NCBI GenBank assembly: GCA_020342235.1
Contig: CP073216.1
Location: 186,001-250,000, forward strand
Direction: 5' to 3'
DNA: 64,000 nt
Source: Saccharomycopsis phalli
Taxonomy: Eukaryota; Ascomycota; Saccharomycetes; Ascoideales; Saccharomycopsidaceae
Position numbers and translations under genes: made by a program. Under the pieces are notes generated by a model. That model was not told where the DNA came from and ran no database searches. It worked only from the letters and a program-made list of their open reading frames with translations. Below, piece by piece: positions 45,671 through 55,860 of the stretch. Numbering within the stretch: the first letter of the stretch is position 1; the number at the start of each line of letters is the position of its first letter.

Positions 45671-46837
45671 ATGTCTGACTTGTTGCACCGCGAAAAACCA
45701 AGCCATTTTGGCGCCGGGCCTGCCCAATTGCCGACAAATGTCCTCCAGCAAGCATCTGTTGATCTTATCAAGTATTTGTCCAACGACATTGGGGTGGGTG
45801 AAATCTCACACAGATCAAAGGATGCTACCGACATCATCAACAACACCAAGGCCAACCTTACCAAGGTTTTGAACATCCCAGACACTCACGAAGTCTTCTT
45901 TTTACAAGGCGGAGGCACTTCTGGCTTTTCCAGTGTGGCCACTAACTTGTTGGCCTCATATGCAAACAAGACTGGCAAGAAAGGCAAGGCTGGGTATATC
46001 ATTACCGGGTCATGGAGCAAAAAGTCTTGTGAGGAGGCGCAACGATTGGGGGTCGAAACTCAGGTAGTCACAAACGGAATCAATGGCAAGTTTGGTGACA
46101 TTGAGCCGATTTCAAAATGGAAAAAATTGGACAAGGACACTGCGTATGTTTACTACTGTGACAATGAAACAGTAAACGGAGTCGAGTTCCCGGAGCCTCC
46201 AGTGGAAATCACAAATAATGGGGAAATCGAGCTTGTCGGCGACTTTTCGTCCAATTTTCTCTCAAGAAAGGTTGATGTAAGCAAGTTTGGCTTGATCTTC
46301 GCCGGAGCTCAAAAGAACGTGGGCATTGCGGGTATTACAATTTACATCATTAAAAAGTCGCTCTTGGACCAGGCCGACACTTCTGAGTTGCGCAAATTAG
46401 ACATTCCAATTACACCTATTGCGTTCCACTATCCTACGGTGGTCAAAAACAACAGTGCCTACAACACCATTCCAATATTTACAGTGCATGTATTGAACTT
46501 GGTCATTGAGAATCTAATTAAAAACGGTGGCCTCGAAAGACAACAGCAGGAAAACGAAGAAAAGGCAAGCCTCTTGTACTCCACTCTTGAGAAATATCCG
46601 CTGCTCTTCAACTTACCCGTGAGCAGCAAGGTACGCAGTCACATGAACGTGGTCTTCACTATAAATGGTGAGGGAAACGAAGCCAAATTCCTCAAGGCCG
46701 CTCAGGAGCAACACTTGACCGGGTTGAAGGGACATAGATCTGTTGGTGGGATGAGAGCCAGTTTGTATAATGCAGTCGACTTGGAAACTACCAAGAGATT
46801 GGCCAGTTTCATCAATGAGTTTGCCTCGGGAATTTAA
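45671..46837 (+). CDS. SER1: SER1, phosphoserine aminotransferase
   Basis: The product has 388 residues from the ATG at 45671, matching the family start (MSDLLHREKPSHFGAGPAQL). The PLP-binding lysine is K215 in GAQKNVG. Other conserved segments are FLQGGGTSGFSSVATN, GVGEISHRSKDAT, VVKNNSAYNTIPIF and GLKGHRSVGGMRAS. It makes phosphoserine from 3-phosphohydroxypyruvate and glutamate in serine synthesis. An in-frame upstream ATG (45614) would add 19 residues with no homology to the family. The stop codon overlaps the MEC3 stop on the other strand. A CTG codon before LFNLPV sits where S. cerevisiae has Ser. Confidence 0.95.
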   Translation: MSDLLHREKPSHFGAGPAQLPTNVLQQASVDLIKYLSNDIGVGEISHRSKDATDIINNTKANLTKVLNIPDTHEVFFLQGGGTSGFSSVATNLLASYANKTGKKGKAGYIITGSWSKKSCEEAQRLGVETQVVTNGINGKFGDIEPISKWKKLDKDTAYVYYCDNETVNGVEFPEPPVEITNNGEIELVGDFSSNFLSRKVDVSKFGLIFAGAQKNVGIAGITIYIIKKSLLDQADTSELRKLDIPITPIAFHYPTVVKNNSAYNTIPIFTVHVLNLVIENLIKNGGLERQQQENEEKASLLYSTLEKYPLLFNLPVSSKVRSHMNVVFTINGEGNEAKFLKAAQEQHLTGLKGHRSVGGMRASLYNAVDLETTKRLASFINEFASGI

Positions 46838-47752
46838 ACTTCTGCGTCGCTGGTGATTCCGTTAATATAGTATATGATTTCGACATCATCAGTATCGTCC
46901 AAGTAACAATGTAGCACCACTGCAAACGGGTGACTGAATATTAATACCACATTTGAACACAAGTCACAACACCTTGCACCCAATTTCCAGTCTTTCAATC
47001 TTATTTCCACACTGACCAGTTCCGTCGTAGATGTTTCGCTTAGCTGGTGCCTCTGAACAAGAAGCTTTTCATTCCAACTCAACGTCACCTTCAAGTCATT
47101 GTCATTTAGTACAAGTGCCAAACCACCAAGCTTATCTCCACAAATCATTAAATTTTTCGCGTTTTTAAATCGGTCAATTCTTCTAAAGAGAGACGAAATG
47201 TTATCTGGTAATTTCAACAATAAATCAACCGAGCTTAGTTCCGGCTCTATGATTCTCTCGTCGCTCTCCTTCTTTAGCAAGCGGACAGGAATCTTAAACG
47301 AGTGGTTTATGGCAGTATTATTCACCAACTCGTTATATATGACCGATAGACTTGCCAATTTCTTATTTTGATTGTTGTTTTCTTCGCTCATAACGTTGGC
47401 TAACTTCCGCTGAAGCCTGATGTGTAATCCATCAGATGCGGCCTTTTCAAAGTTTCTCAAGACATTATACAACAGTTCCACGTTAATTTCCAAACTGATT
47501 ATATTATCTCTCACTGATTCCACTTCATATACATCAAATACCTCGCTGGATATCCTACACCAGACTTGTGGGTTGTTCAACGATGCCGAGATTATGTTTA
47601 GTTGACTTGGGCTAAACCGTAACACACAAAACTTCCGTAACCCGATAATTGTAGCCAACGTACCTAAAAGTTAGTGGCTTCAAGACAATTTGTGTTCTTA
47701 TTTTCTTACTCTTCAATCGGTCAACCGACGCTGAGGTGATTTTAAGTTTCAT
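46834..47752 (-). CDS. MEC3: MEC3, HUS1-like subunit of the 9-1-1 checkpoint clamp (spliced)
   Basis: Exon 1 (47752-47710) encodes MKLKITSASVDRLK plus one base. The 46-nt intron (47709-47664) begins GTAAGA and ends CACTAACTTTTAG. Exon 2 (47663-46834) continues STLATIIGLRKFCVLRFSPS. The 290-residue protein follows the Hus1 pattern: MK-initiated beta strand, LxKxCVLRF, then HSFKIPVRLLKK and late clamp strands. The Rad17-Mec3-Ddc1 clamp is loaded at DNA damage and activates Mec1 signalling. Without exon 1 only a TTG would be available as a start. The stop overlaps that of SER1. Confidence 0.8.
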
Positions 47753-48067
47753 ACCATTAGTATGCTCCTCAAGATGGCATCATGAAAATTAAGAATATTC
47801 CACGCAGCATATCTACAACAATCTGATATACGCATTGTAGTACAGTGGCTAGGATACGTGTCGGTAACTTGACTGAAATATATTCACTTGCCAACACTAA
47901 AGCCTGACTGTTTATAGCTAGGAAAGTCTAGTTGTTCATCTTGACTTCTGAAAAGACTTTGGATAGGTACCAAACAGCAACAATAGCTGGGGCACTTTGT
48001 AACAGAATAAATGGATACAGGCACATGACTCAATTAAAGGTATATTTTCGTATATATATATCATCCA

Positions 48068-50236
48068 CTAAAAAATTTCGTTATTTAGTATACTTTCCAT
48101 GTTAAACATATCATCATCGACTAGCATCTTATCTATCCAGTCACATCCCGTTTCAGACGCTGGCGACCACTCATCTATATCCGCAGAAATAACCAAGCTA
48201 CCAGAGTCAGCATTCTTCCATTCGACACTACTAGTCAGGTCAGACTCACGCATATTATCGCTGAGAGTTGTGCTGACTTCACTAATGGATGGCGTAGTAG
48301 GCTCTCCCTTCTCGGGGAGATGCAACTCGAGCGAAGGAATAAGCTTGGCAGCAGTATCCTTGATGTGGTCCACCAACCTATTGGACAATAAAAAGTGCTC
48401 ACTGTACTTGGTGATAGCATTTGTTGCTAATTTGATATACTCAGCATACGTCTCCATGTCTGTTTCATTAAAATCACCAACCACAGAAGTATCACCAGAT
48501 TCCACCAAACTCTGAACCCACAAATACGCACTAATATACACCAACGCAGTCAAAGCCAAAGAACATGCAAATACCGGAGTTCTTTCAAACGCCCTGGACG
48601 CATTGGTGTCAACAAGCGTTCGTATCACCATGTCAGCCGCATCAATAGTCTTCCTGGTTTCAATGAGCTTACGGGCATCCATTCTCTTGGGTGGATGGAA
48701 CTTCGAGTCTTCAAGAACCGCATTGGAGCATCTTGGATTCTGAGGAATGTCACTTTTCCATAAGAAAGAAAAGGGCCGGTGCGCGAATATCCAAGCATAG
48801 TTATGTAACACAATAGACTGGTGTACACCTTCATTTATATGTCCTCTACCATTTATGAGAAACGGTGCATTGAATGAGCTTGGATCCTGAAATCTCATGT
48901 TCATAGTTTCAATCAAAGCAGTTAATTTGTTTAACAAGGCAACGGTAGGTCTCTGGTTAATTAAATTAAGGTTCATTCTAACAGAATCATTAACCAAATT
49001 CCCGGCCTCTGCTCGTGTTTTGTAGTCAAAGATATCTAGTGTTGGATAAGATGGATATGATACCTTGTACTCTATCAGGGCTAATTTTGACAATGTCTTA
49101 CCATCAGCAGAGCCAATAATAATATCAAAGAAATAAAACTCCCAAAAGCTTCTTCTAGCACAGTTAACTAAGCATTCTGATGTTAAGCCTGCCAATCTTG
49201 GCGACGAAAGATTGCTGCTATTCTCCGATTCATCGTCTATATTATTAATGTCCAATTGAAGTATTAATTCAACACACTCCAGTCTCACAGCCGACGAAAA
49301 GTCGTGCAAACCGGAAATGTGTCCCATGGCAGCTATAAGCGTCAAGTTTTGAAACGAAATGACATCCAAATTCTTTGTTGCATGTACCTCGTTATAACAT
49401 TGAAGAAGTCTATCGGATACCAAGTCGGGGTTTTCTTTTAGCACAGAGCCTCGGTATCCATCACCAAACATTTTCATTATCAAAAGAGTCTCCTGGAAAC
49501 AACTTATACTAGTGTCTAGGACCATGTCTATTTCTTGTAAGTTTGGTGCAATCGGATGCACTTTATGGAATGTGCTGTAGTACGAATTCAATATCTCGCT
49601 CCGATTAAGCATATTCACATTCACCAAATGATCAGGATTTATGAGCAGTGGAATGGTATGGTCATTTGAGTTAAAGTCATGTAGTAGATCCTTGTACTGA
49701 CTTGCTTTTGTAATTGGCGTTCTCTGTTTAACATCGTGTATTTCCACAGAGTCCGATATATGGATAGGCTTGTAGCCCGGAAATTTCACTGATACTGGCT
49801 TATTTCCAATTTTTTTGATGCAAGGCAAGTTGAGGGAATCATGCTTTAGCCCTTCACAGTTGATATTTTGACAGCTACCTTTCTTATGGTGACATGGTAA
49901 TGTGAAGTCATCAGAACCTTCTTCGGGAACTAAATGGTAACTAGACAACTCAGATATAGATCGAACTTCCGGTGAAGCATTTATGATTTCCTTCTTTTTG
50001 GAAACCCCTTTGACTCTTGATCCGCCTCGTTTACTCTCGACATACACGCATACTCTTCCTTTCTTGGTACAATATCCGCAAATGGGCATCTGTCCATCAC
50101 ATTTGGAGTGTCTATTTCGACACTCGAGACATGCTCGAGGAGAATGCTTGTACAGATGATTTGATTTGACTGGTTTTAGAGTCAAATTCTTTTCGCTCTG
50201 TTTTCTTTGAAGTTCATCGATGGACTCTTGACCCAT
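48068..50236 (-). CDS. Zn(II)2Cys6 transcription factor
   Basis: The product has 722 residues. The zinc cluster is canonical: C36, C39, C46, C53, C56 and C63 in ACLECRNRHSKCDGQMPICG and onward, followed by basic KRGGSRVKG. A second Cys/His group (C115, H116, H117, C122, C127, H132, C139) is unusual for the family. The middle region (about 200-480) fits a fungal-specific TF domain with a YYSTFHKVHPIAPNL motif. The C terminus is acidic (WSPASETGCDWIDKMLVDDD), a likely activation segment. The layout recalls Lys14/Xln-type regulators, but I cannot name the target pathway. Confidence 0.82.
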   Translation of the reverse strand: MGQESIDELQRKQSEKNLTLKPVKSNHLYKHSPRACLECRNRHSKCDGQMPICGYCTKKGRVCVYVESKRGGSRVKGVSKKKEIINASPEVRSISELSSYHLVPEEGSDDFTLPCHHKKGSCQNINCEGLKHDSLNLPCIKKIGNKPVSVKFPGYKPIHISDSVEIHDVKQRTPITKASQYKDLLHDFNSNDHTIPLLINPDHLVNVNMLNRSEILNSYYSTFHKVHPIAPNLQEIDMVLDTSISCFQETLLIMKMFGDGYRGSVLKENPDLVSDRLLQCYNEVHATKNLDVISFQNLTLIAAMGHISGLHDFSSAVRLECVELILQLDINNIDDESENSSNLSSPRLAGLTSECLVNCARRSFWEFYFFDIIIGSADGKTLSKLALIEYKVSYPSYPTLDIFDYKTRAEAGNLVNDSVRMNLNLINQRPTVALLNKLTALIETMNMRFQDPSSFNAPFLINGRGHINEGVHQSIVLHNYAWIFAHRPFSFLWKSDIPQNPRCSNAVLEDSKFHPPKRMDARKLIETRKTIDAADMVIRTLVDTNASRAFERTPVFACSLALTALVYISAYLWVQSLVESGDTSVVGDFNETDMETYAEYIKLATNAITKYSEHFLLSNRLVDHIKDTAAKLIPSLELHLPEKGEPTTPSISEVSTTLSDNMRESDLTSSVEWKNADSGSLVISADIDEWSPASETGCDWIDKMLVDDDMFNMESILNNEIF

Positions 50237-50665
50237 TGTTGATGACCACGCAAATTCGGGCGTGAATATAGATAGATGTGTATATTTATTTAAATCAAGA
50301 CTTCTAGTCTTGCGATGATATTAATGCTGTTGTATTGGTTCCTGCCCAAATACACTTATTGTGTTTGATTATTTTGTGAGACTAGTATTTTCAAACCCCG
50401 AAAATTTGTATCATTTCTTATGCATTACGCAACATCACAACTAAAATCACGGCAGATAGATTGTATACAAATCCAATGACCCTAGATTGAAATTTCATTT
50501 CAAACAGTCGAAGAAATCTTACAATAATGCCTCAGTTAGGATAACTCGGCCCTAAAATTAATACCCAAGTCGTCATTGAATTATAAGCTATAAACAGCAA
50601 GGGATACTATAGACACAGATCTTCACACCTTTATCAATTTAAATACAAGAAAGACACAGCCCCAA
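50237..50665. other. Promoter of the zinc-cluster gene and MRPL31 3' flank
   Basis: 429 bp, AT-rich. No reading frame, RNA gene or repeat is supported. Confidence 0.4.
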
Positions 50666-51050
50666 TTAAAAATGTTCCGGATTGGTTCTGTTTGATATTC
50701 TGGTCCACTTTGGAACCTTGTGTATTCCCTTTCTATAGCCCTTTGCGTGCTTGTTGAAAATTGTGTATTTGTCCACCGGCTTCATGTACTTTTCTTTTGG
50801 AAACTGCTTTGGATCAGAGAGTACTTCTATAGCCTTACATGACTGTCCAATATCATCCAAACTTTTCTTTAGTATCTCAATAGTATTATCAACGTTTTGC
50901 ATCCGTTTTCTGTGACGATACTTCTGTCTCGACGACATTCTCCATGGAATCTTCCTAATATGTTAGCGCATGGCTCTCAAAAGTAAATATAGTTACTCAC
51001 CATAATAAACCACCCTGAGCAACAAAACTGGCTCTAAATGGACCAAACAT
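50666..51050 (-). CDS. MRPL31: MRPL31, mitochondrial large-subunit protein mL60 (spliced)
   Basis: Exon 1 (51050-51001) encodes MFGPFRASFVAQGGLL plus two bases. The 46-nt intron (51000-50955) begins GTGAGT and ends CGCTAACATATTAG. Exon 2 (50954-50666) restores W and continues KIPWRMSSRQKYRHRKRMQN. The 112-residue protein has the fungal mL60 features GGLLWKIPWRMS near the N terminus and KGYRKGIHKVPKWTRIS near the C terminus. It is a fungal-specific mitoribosomal large-subunit protein. Divergent, with a 120-bp gap, from another mitochondrial gene. Confidence 0.92.
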
Positions 51051-51170
51051 ACTGCTTCTTCTGCCAAAGTCGCTGAGAGACGAAAATAATTGCAACACAT
51101 GTATCCGGGTAATTTGCTCTGTTGCAGCACATGTGCAGTGACAGCCACTTCTTTTGAACAAGATCTTTAA

Positions 51171-52142
51171 ATGGTTATTTATCGTAGCTGTTTTAGGCTG
51201 TTGCAGCGTGCCCGATTAACGAATTCCCCTAGGGTTTCTCATATATTGAGATATACAACTTCGCGATATTCGCAGCTTGAAGCTACTTCGCAGCCTACGC
51301 TAGGCCAGGTCCTGGTGAATGATGAGGAATTGAATACAAAACCCACCATCATAAGGCGTGCTAAAAAGGGAAAAGAAAAGGATATTAGTTTATTGAAGGA
51401 GGACCAGATCATCAAGACTAACAATGGATCTGAGGAGATTGAATCTGATTTTTTTACTCTGTATATCAACACCTTGGAAGTCACAAATGAATTGATCCTA
51501 GCGGGATTCACCGAAGAACAGGCCAAGAAGATTGTTTTGATAGCTGGAAAGAACTTGGGCGGTAATCTTGAGCGGGTTGTTCGAAAATATGTCCCTAAGA
51601 TTGACTTGGAGAATGAGAATTATTTATTTGAGGCGGCGTCCTCAGAGCTCAAAGTGGCTGTAAAACATTCTCGACAGAGTCATAAGAATGATATTATGAA
51701 TGGCCTAGCGCTTCTTGAACGAGAACTTAACGCTGTCACGGATGAAATTAACGAACTTATGATTGAATGCAGAAACGACGCGGAAGTGGCGATGAATGAC
51801 CATAAAACAGACAATACATTACTACACAGGCAACTCAAGATCAAAATCAAAGAAGTAGAGAATAGAATCAACTCGCAACTCATTTCGGAGCTAAAGTTTG
51901 TGATAGAGAACCTCCGATGGTCTTTAACGAGAAGAGGTATTTTCTGTATACTACTAGTAGCCGCAAGTGTGTTACTTGCAGTCACTGGAAATAAAATTCT
52001 AAACCAACTACAAGAGGCAGAGACTGCTATTCTTAACGCCCCAACAAAGGATGAAGATGTGGTTGATAATGACGAGTTTCCGAAAGACATCAATGAGAAA
52101 TTTATCCAGTATGAAGAATGGCATTCTCCCAAGAAAGTTTAA
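51171..52142 (+). CDS. DUF1640 (CCDC90/MCUR1-like) mitochondrial coiled-coil protein
   Basis: The product has 323 residues. The N terminus (MVIYRSCFRLLQRARLTNSP) is basic and amphipathic, a good mitochondrial presequence. Residues about 95-130 hold the DUF1640 start (TLEVTNELILAGFTEEQAKK). A long coiled coil (about 150-255) is followed by a transmembrane helix (about 262-282, FCILLVAASVLLAVTGNK) and an acidic tail. Family members (S. cerevisiae Fmp32, human CCDC90B/MCUR1) are inner-membrane proteins tied to respiratory-complex assembly. It is longer than Fmp32 (207 aa), so orthology is not certain. Confidence 0.78.
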   Translation: MVIYRSCFRLLQRARLTNSPRVSHILRYTTSRYSQLEATSQPTLGQVLVNDEELNTKPTIIRRAKKGKEKDISLLKEDQIIKTNNGSEEIESDFFTLYINTLEVTNELILAGFTEEQAKKIVLIAGKNLGGNLERVVRKYVPKIDLENENYLFEAASSELKVAVKHSRQSHKNDIMNGLALLERELNAVTDEINELMIECRNDAEVAMNDHKTDNTLLHRQLKIKIKEVENRINSQLISELKFVIENLRWSLTRRGIFCILLVAASVLLAVTGNKILNQLQEAETAILNAPTKDEDVVDNDEFPKDINEKFIQYEEWHSPKKV

Positions 52143-52207
52143 GTCTGGCTTTCGCGTAGAATAACAATGCATGGCAGATTTCATTATTGTAGAGTACAAT
52201 ATTTTGT

Positions 52208-52213
52208 CACGTG
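52208..52213. promoter_or_regulatory. CACGTG box upstream of SEC20
   Basis: CACGTG in the context TGTCACGTGGC lies 61 bp before the SEC20 ATG. Confidence 0.5.
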
Positions 52214-52273
52214 GCATTGAATACCGAGTAACCACGGTGACTGGAAGAAGCTGATTTAGGTGCGCGCAAACAA

Positions 52274-53452
52274 ATGTCGGCGGACAATTTATTGCATACG
52301 TTTGATGATATCAAACATCTCTACTTGAAAGTTCAATTTGATTTGCATGATCTTGAGAATTGTGTTACTCAGGAACCTGAGGGGGTCGCGTTTAGTCTGT
52401 TTGAAGCAAAGAACACATCCAAGTCCAATTCGATACACCACCTGATTCAAAAAGGCGTAGTGTTTTTAAACATTAACAAGCAGATATTAGACGATACGAC
52501 AGATTTAATATTACTAAAAAGCGGACAATATAAATTAGAATTCTTGGTAGATTACGACAAGTACCTAGAAAGATTCAATGACTTGGAGGCTAGACTAAAA
52601 GAAGTGAGGCTACGCCTTGAGAAAAAATATAGCACCATTATTGAAAAGCAGCGGAATGAGATTCTATTTGGGTATCAGAAAACTGAGACAAACGAAATGA
52701 CAGAGGATGGTCAGAGAAGTGCATTGTTTGGCAACAGATCAGAGGATATGGAGGCACTTGGCGTGAATCAAAAAGTGCTAAAGACCAATGAAAGTATCAC
52801 GTCTGTACTACAGAATACATATGGAATTATGGAGTCGAACGTCATCAGCAGTGATTTGATCATTGATAGTTTCAGCGACAGTACCAATGCATTGTTGAGG
52901 TTGAATGACCGGTATGAGTTTTTGTCTAGCACACTTAATTCCTCCAAAAACTTGGTTCATGAGTTGCAGAAGGCGGATGTATCTGATCTCCGCAAGATAA
53001 AGCTAGCATTAGTATGGTTTGGATTGTGTTGCTGCTGGGTATTATGGCGAAGAGTGTTCAAGTACCCTACGTATTTGCTTATATGGTTATTGTGGAATTT
53101 TTTCAAGTCCACGGTATATATTCTTGGTTTATTTAAACGGGGTGACAGCAGCGATATAGCGGTGTCAAGCTTCCCGGAAGAAAGTGCCGTTTTGATTAGT
53201 GAGTCGATTGATTATCTGGCCTCAAGTGAGACGCCAATTATTGAATCAGTGGTGTCTGATGATCCAATGTTTAGTGATTTCCAGGAAGCTAGCAAGTTGG
53301 CTGAGGAAATATTAAAGCTGGCTCATTTGAAGGGAGAGCCTGCGCCTGAGGAGACTTCGGCAGTCGTTGATGACGCAAGACAATCATCAGGGATTGATGT
53401 TAAAGATGGGAACGATGTTAAAGATGAGATTGTTATTAAAGATGAGTTATAG
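52274..53452 (+). CDS. SEC20: SEC20, ER Qb-SNARE for Golgi-to-ER transport
   Basis: The product has 392 residues (S. cerevisiae 383). The N-terminal half is helical, with a SNARE-like segment near 165-230 (LKTNESITSVLQNTYGIMES to YEFLSSTLNSSKNLVHELQK). Two adjacent hydrophobic stretches (about 240-280) span the membrane. The lumenal tail is acidic and the protein ends in KDEL (IVIKDEL), matching the C-terminal retrieval signal of Sec20, which is HDEL in S. cerevisiae. It works with Ufe1 and Use1 and the Dsl1 tether in COPI vesicle fusion. A direct repeat KDGND/KDEIVIKDEL marks the end. Confidence 0.88.
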   Translation: MSADNLLHTFDDIKHLYLKVQFDLHDLENCVTQEPEGVAFSLFEAKNTSKSNSIHHLIQKGVVFLNINKQILDDTTDLILLKSGQYKLEFLVDYDKYLERFNDLEARLKEVRLRLEKKYSTIIEKQRNEILFGYQKTETNEMTEDGQRSALFGNRSEDMEALGVNQKVLKTNESITSVLQNTYGIMESNVISSDLIIDSFSDSTNALLRLNDRYEFLSSTLNSSKNLVHELQKADVSDLRKIKLALVWFGLCCCWVLWRRVFKYPTYLLIWLLWNFFKSTVYILGLFKRGDSSDIAVSSFPEESAVLISESIDYLASSETPIIESVVSDDPMFSDFQEASKLAEEILKLAHLKGEPAPEETSAVVDDARQSSGIDVKDGNDVKDEIVIKDEL

Positions 53453-54210
53453 ACTATGAAGTAAATAATGCTAGCTTATATTGTCTAATTATGGTTTGCA
53501 TTCTTGTAATTATGACAATGAAGACATTTTGCTCTAAGCTGGTGCTTATCATAAGGATTCTTGGCTTCATAGATGACTCTGTGATTCTCACATTGTGCTT
53601 TTATAGACAGTAACTTGTGGGCGGTTGTCTTAACTACACTGTTTGGCTTTCAGTGACGTCAAGCACAGGTTTCGCTGATGGCAGTAAACGCAGTTCTGGC
53701 AGTGAAAATCGTGGTGAGAAGACAAAGCCATGCCTTTGGTCAGAATAATTATTCTATGAAATTGTGAAATTCCCCTTTCCTGGTATATTCTCTCGGATAA
53801 TGGCTGTGCTATGCATAAATTGTATCTCCACACATGGACGAAAAGATAATGGACTCTATAGGATACGCTCTATCGGATATAGAATATACTCTATAAGATA
53901 TATACGCATTATAAGACATATCTTGATCTCAATAAAGTTGCAATTGTTTGTAAGCAGTTACTTACAATACGTAGTTGCGGGGATTAAGTGAGGGCATTCA
54001 AGACGCGGGCCTGTATCCTGATTATAGTATCCAACTCGCGGAAAGAAATCCCAAAGATTGTCTGATAGAATATATATCAACTACAGTAGCCATACCCTGC
54101 CACCTATACAGCGGCTTGTACTCCATATTCCGCCAGCACCAGGGCACATGTCCAGATATTAGCACTATGGCTGTGCCAGACTTTTGAAATACACCATTGA
54201 GCGAAAAACA
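53453..54210. other. SEC20-TSC10 intergenic region
   Basis: 758 bp. The centre (53845-53935) is rich in TATA/CTATA steps with short imperfect repeats. A 70-codon frame (53975-54187) has no ATG and is unsupported. No RNA gene was seen. Confidence 0.4.
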
Positions 54211-55125
54211 ATGGGATTATTCTCTGGAAAATTCCCAGTTACGGGAAAGTCTGCTGTCATTACAGGCGGGTCCCAGGGAGCGGGACTCGAGTTTGCAAAG
54301 ACTTTGGTGAGACGTGGAGCCCATAGAGTCACCATTGTTGCCAGAAACAAGACAAAGCTCGAGGCAGCAGTTGCGCAAATTTCCGAAGTGAAACAAAACA
54401 GCGACCAAGTTGTCGATTATGTGCAGGCAGATGTGAGTGAATATGACCAATGTGTGCGGGTATTTGACACCATAGAACAAGTACCTGATATCATAGTGTG
54501 CTGCGTGGGCTCATCTATTCCCAAACTTTTTCTAGACTTGACTGATGCCGAGTTGAAGACCGGGGTGAAGACCAATTACGAATCGGCTCTTTATTTCTCC
54601 CACGTTGCTCTCAAGAGAATCGCCTCAACCGACTTGAAAACCACCAGGCGCATTGTGTTTTTTGGCTCTGTTTTGGCCTTCTTCACCTTCATTGGCTACG
54701 GTCAGTATTCTCCTTTGAAGGCTGCAGTCAAGAATTTGGCCGATGTGTTGAAGCACGAGGCGTTGTGTCTTAATACTAAGATATACACCGTCTACCCCGG
54801 AAACTTTATGTCTGAGGGGTATATCGAAGAAGAAAAGACCAAGCCGGAAATCACAAAGACTATTGAAGGCCCTTCCCATCCGATATCTTCAGAAGAATGC
54901 TGCAATATAATCATGAACCAGTTGGATAAGGGTGCCGAGACCGTCACCACAGACACAATCGGGTACTTGTTGAGCTGCATGTCCATCAGAAAGTCCTTTT
55001 CCTTTGAATGGTTGTTGCAGATAATTGTGGGTTTTCTCTTCAATTTGATTGCGCCATTTGCCTACTTGGTCATTCACAACGACATCAAGAAATTCTTTAA
55101 GCAGAAAATTCCTAAGCAAGACTAG
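54211..55125 (+). CDS. TSC10: TSC10, 3-ketodihydrosphingosine reductase
   Basis: The product has 304 residues from the ATG at 54211 (a TTG lies upstream in frame). SDR features: cofactor loop AVITGGSQGAGLEFAKTLVR (about 16-35), CVGSS for the NNAG position, catalytic serine in FFGSVLAFF and the YxxxK motif YSPLK (about 166-170). A C-terminal hydrophobic stretch (LLQIIVGFLFNLIAPFAYLV) anchors it to the ER, ending with lysines. It reduces 3-ketosphinganine to dihydrosphingosine with NADPH, the second step of sphingolipid synthesis. It converges with AIM5. Confidence 0.92.
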   Translation: MGLFSGKFPVTGKSAVITGGSQGAGLEFAKTLVRRGAHRVTIVARNKTKLEAAVAQISEVKQNSDQVVDYVQADVSEYDQCVRVFDTIEQVPDIIVCCVGSSIPKLFLDLTDAELKTGVKTNYESALYFSHVALKRIASTDLKTTRRIVFFGSVLAFFTFIGYGQYSPLKAAVKNLADVLKHEALCLNTKIYTVYPGNFMSEGYIEEEKTKPEITKTIEGPSHPISSEECCNIIMNQLDKGAETVTTDTIGYLLSCMSIRKSFSFEWLLQIIVGFLFNLIAPFAYLVIHNDIKKFFKQKIPKQD

Positions 55126-55176
55126 AATATATAAGCCTCTACAATCGATATGCTCAATATTTCGTTTAATATATAA

Positions 55177-55555
55177 TTACTTCTCTGAAACTTCAAACCA
55201 CTCTCTAAATTTCCGCTCGATTTTATCGCCGCCAGCAAACCAGTTGATGCTATAGACCCAATTTATTCCTTTGATCATTTCGGCATTCCATATGTCCGCA
55301 AACGTCTCCTTGATGCTGGACCGGTCAATATAACTGATTTTATTCGGAAGATTTATCGTAGGCTCCTGGCCATTTTCTATTATGTTCTTGTAGCTTTTCA
55401 AATTAGAACTAATCACTTCTCGATTGGTTCTTATTTCAGTGGCAGTTAAATACGCCAACGAAGAAGTAAGCAATACGCCTATCTCGTTAGAACCGTGTTT
55501 AATAGAATATAATTCTCAACATACCTCCTAAAAATCCATGAATCCGTCCACTCAT
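55177..55555 (-). CDS. AIM5: AIM5/MIC12, MICOS subunit (spliced)
   Basis: Exon 1 (55555-55525) encodes MSGRIHGFLG plus one base. The 46-nt intron (55524-55479) begins GTATGT and ends TTCTAACGAGATAG. Exon 2 (55478-55177) continues GVLLTSSLAYLTATEIR. The product has 110 residues. The N terminus is a short membrane helix, and the C-terminal part has the Aim5 motif (ETFADIWNAEMIKGINWVYS). Mic12 bridges the two MICOS subcomplexes at crista junctions of the inner membrane. Length matches S. cerevisiae Aim5 (106 aa). Confidence 0.82.
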
Positions 55556-55860
55556 TGTTTTCAGTAGTGTAGTAGCGGTACAGTAAAGATCGCTTATGAT
55601 AGGTGAGAACACGGGCTCGCAACGGGACTATCACGGTCGGATCATCACTGCCGGATCGTACAAGCACATCCGACTAAAAAAATACCTGGAATTCTTGATT
55701 AATTAAAGAAAGAAAATGCTATTTTCCTCACAATATCGCCATATCCTGTGGATTTATCACTCTTGCCGACATGGTGTAGCATCTGTATCTGCAGTTACCC
55801 TACCATACATACTGGTTGAAAAATTTGAATGGAGAGTAGTTGTTGATACAGAGCGTGGAA

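Noticed and set aside
53975-54187. 70-codon frame before TSC10
   Set aside because: No ATG, and it occupies the promoter of TSC10.
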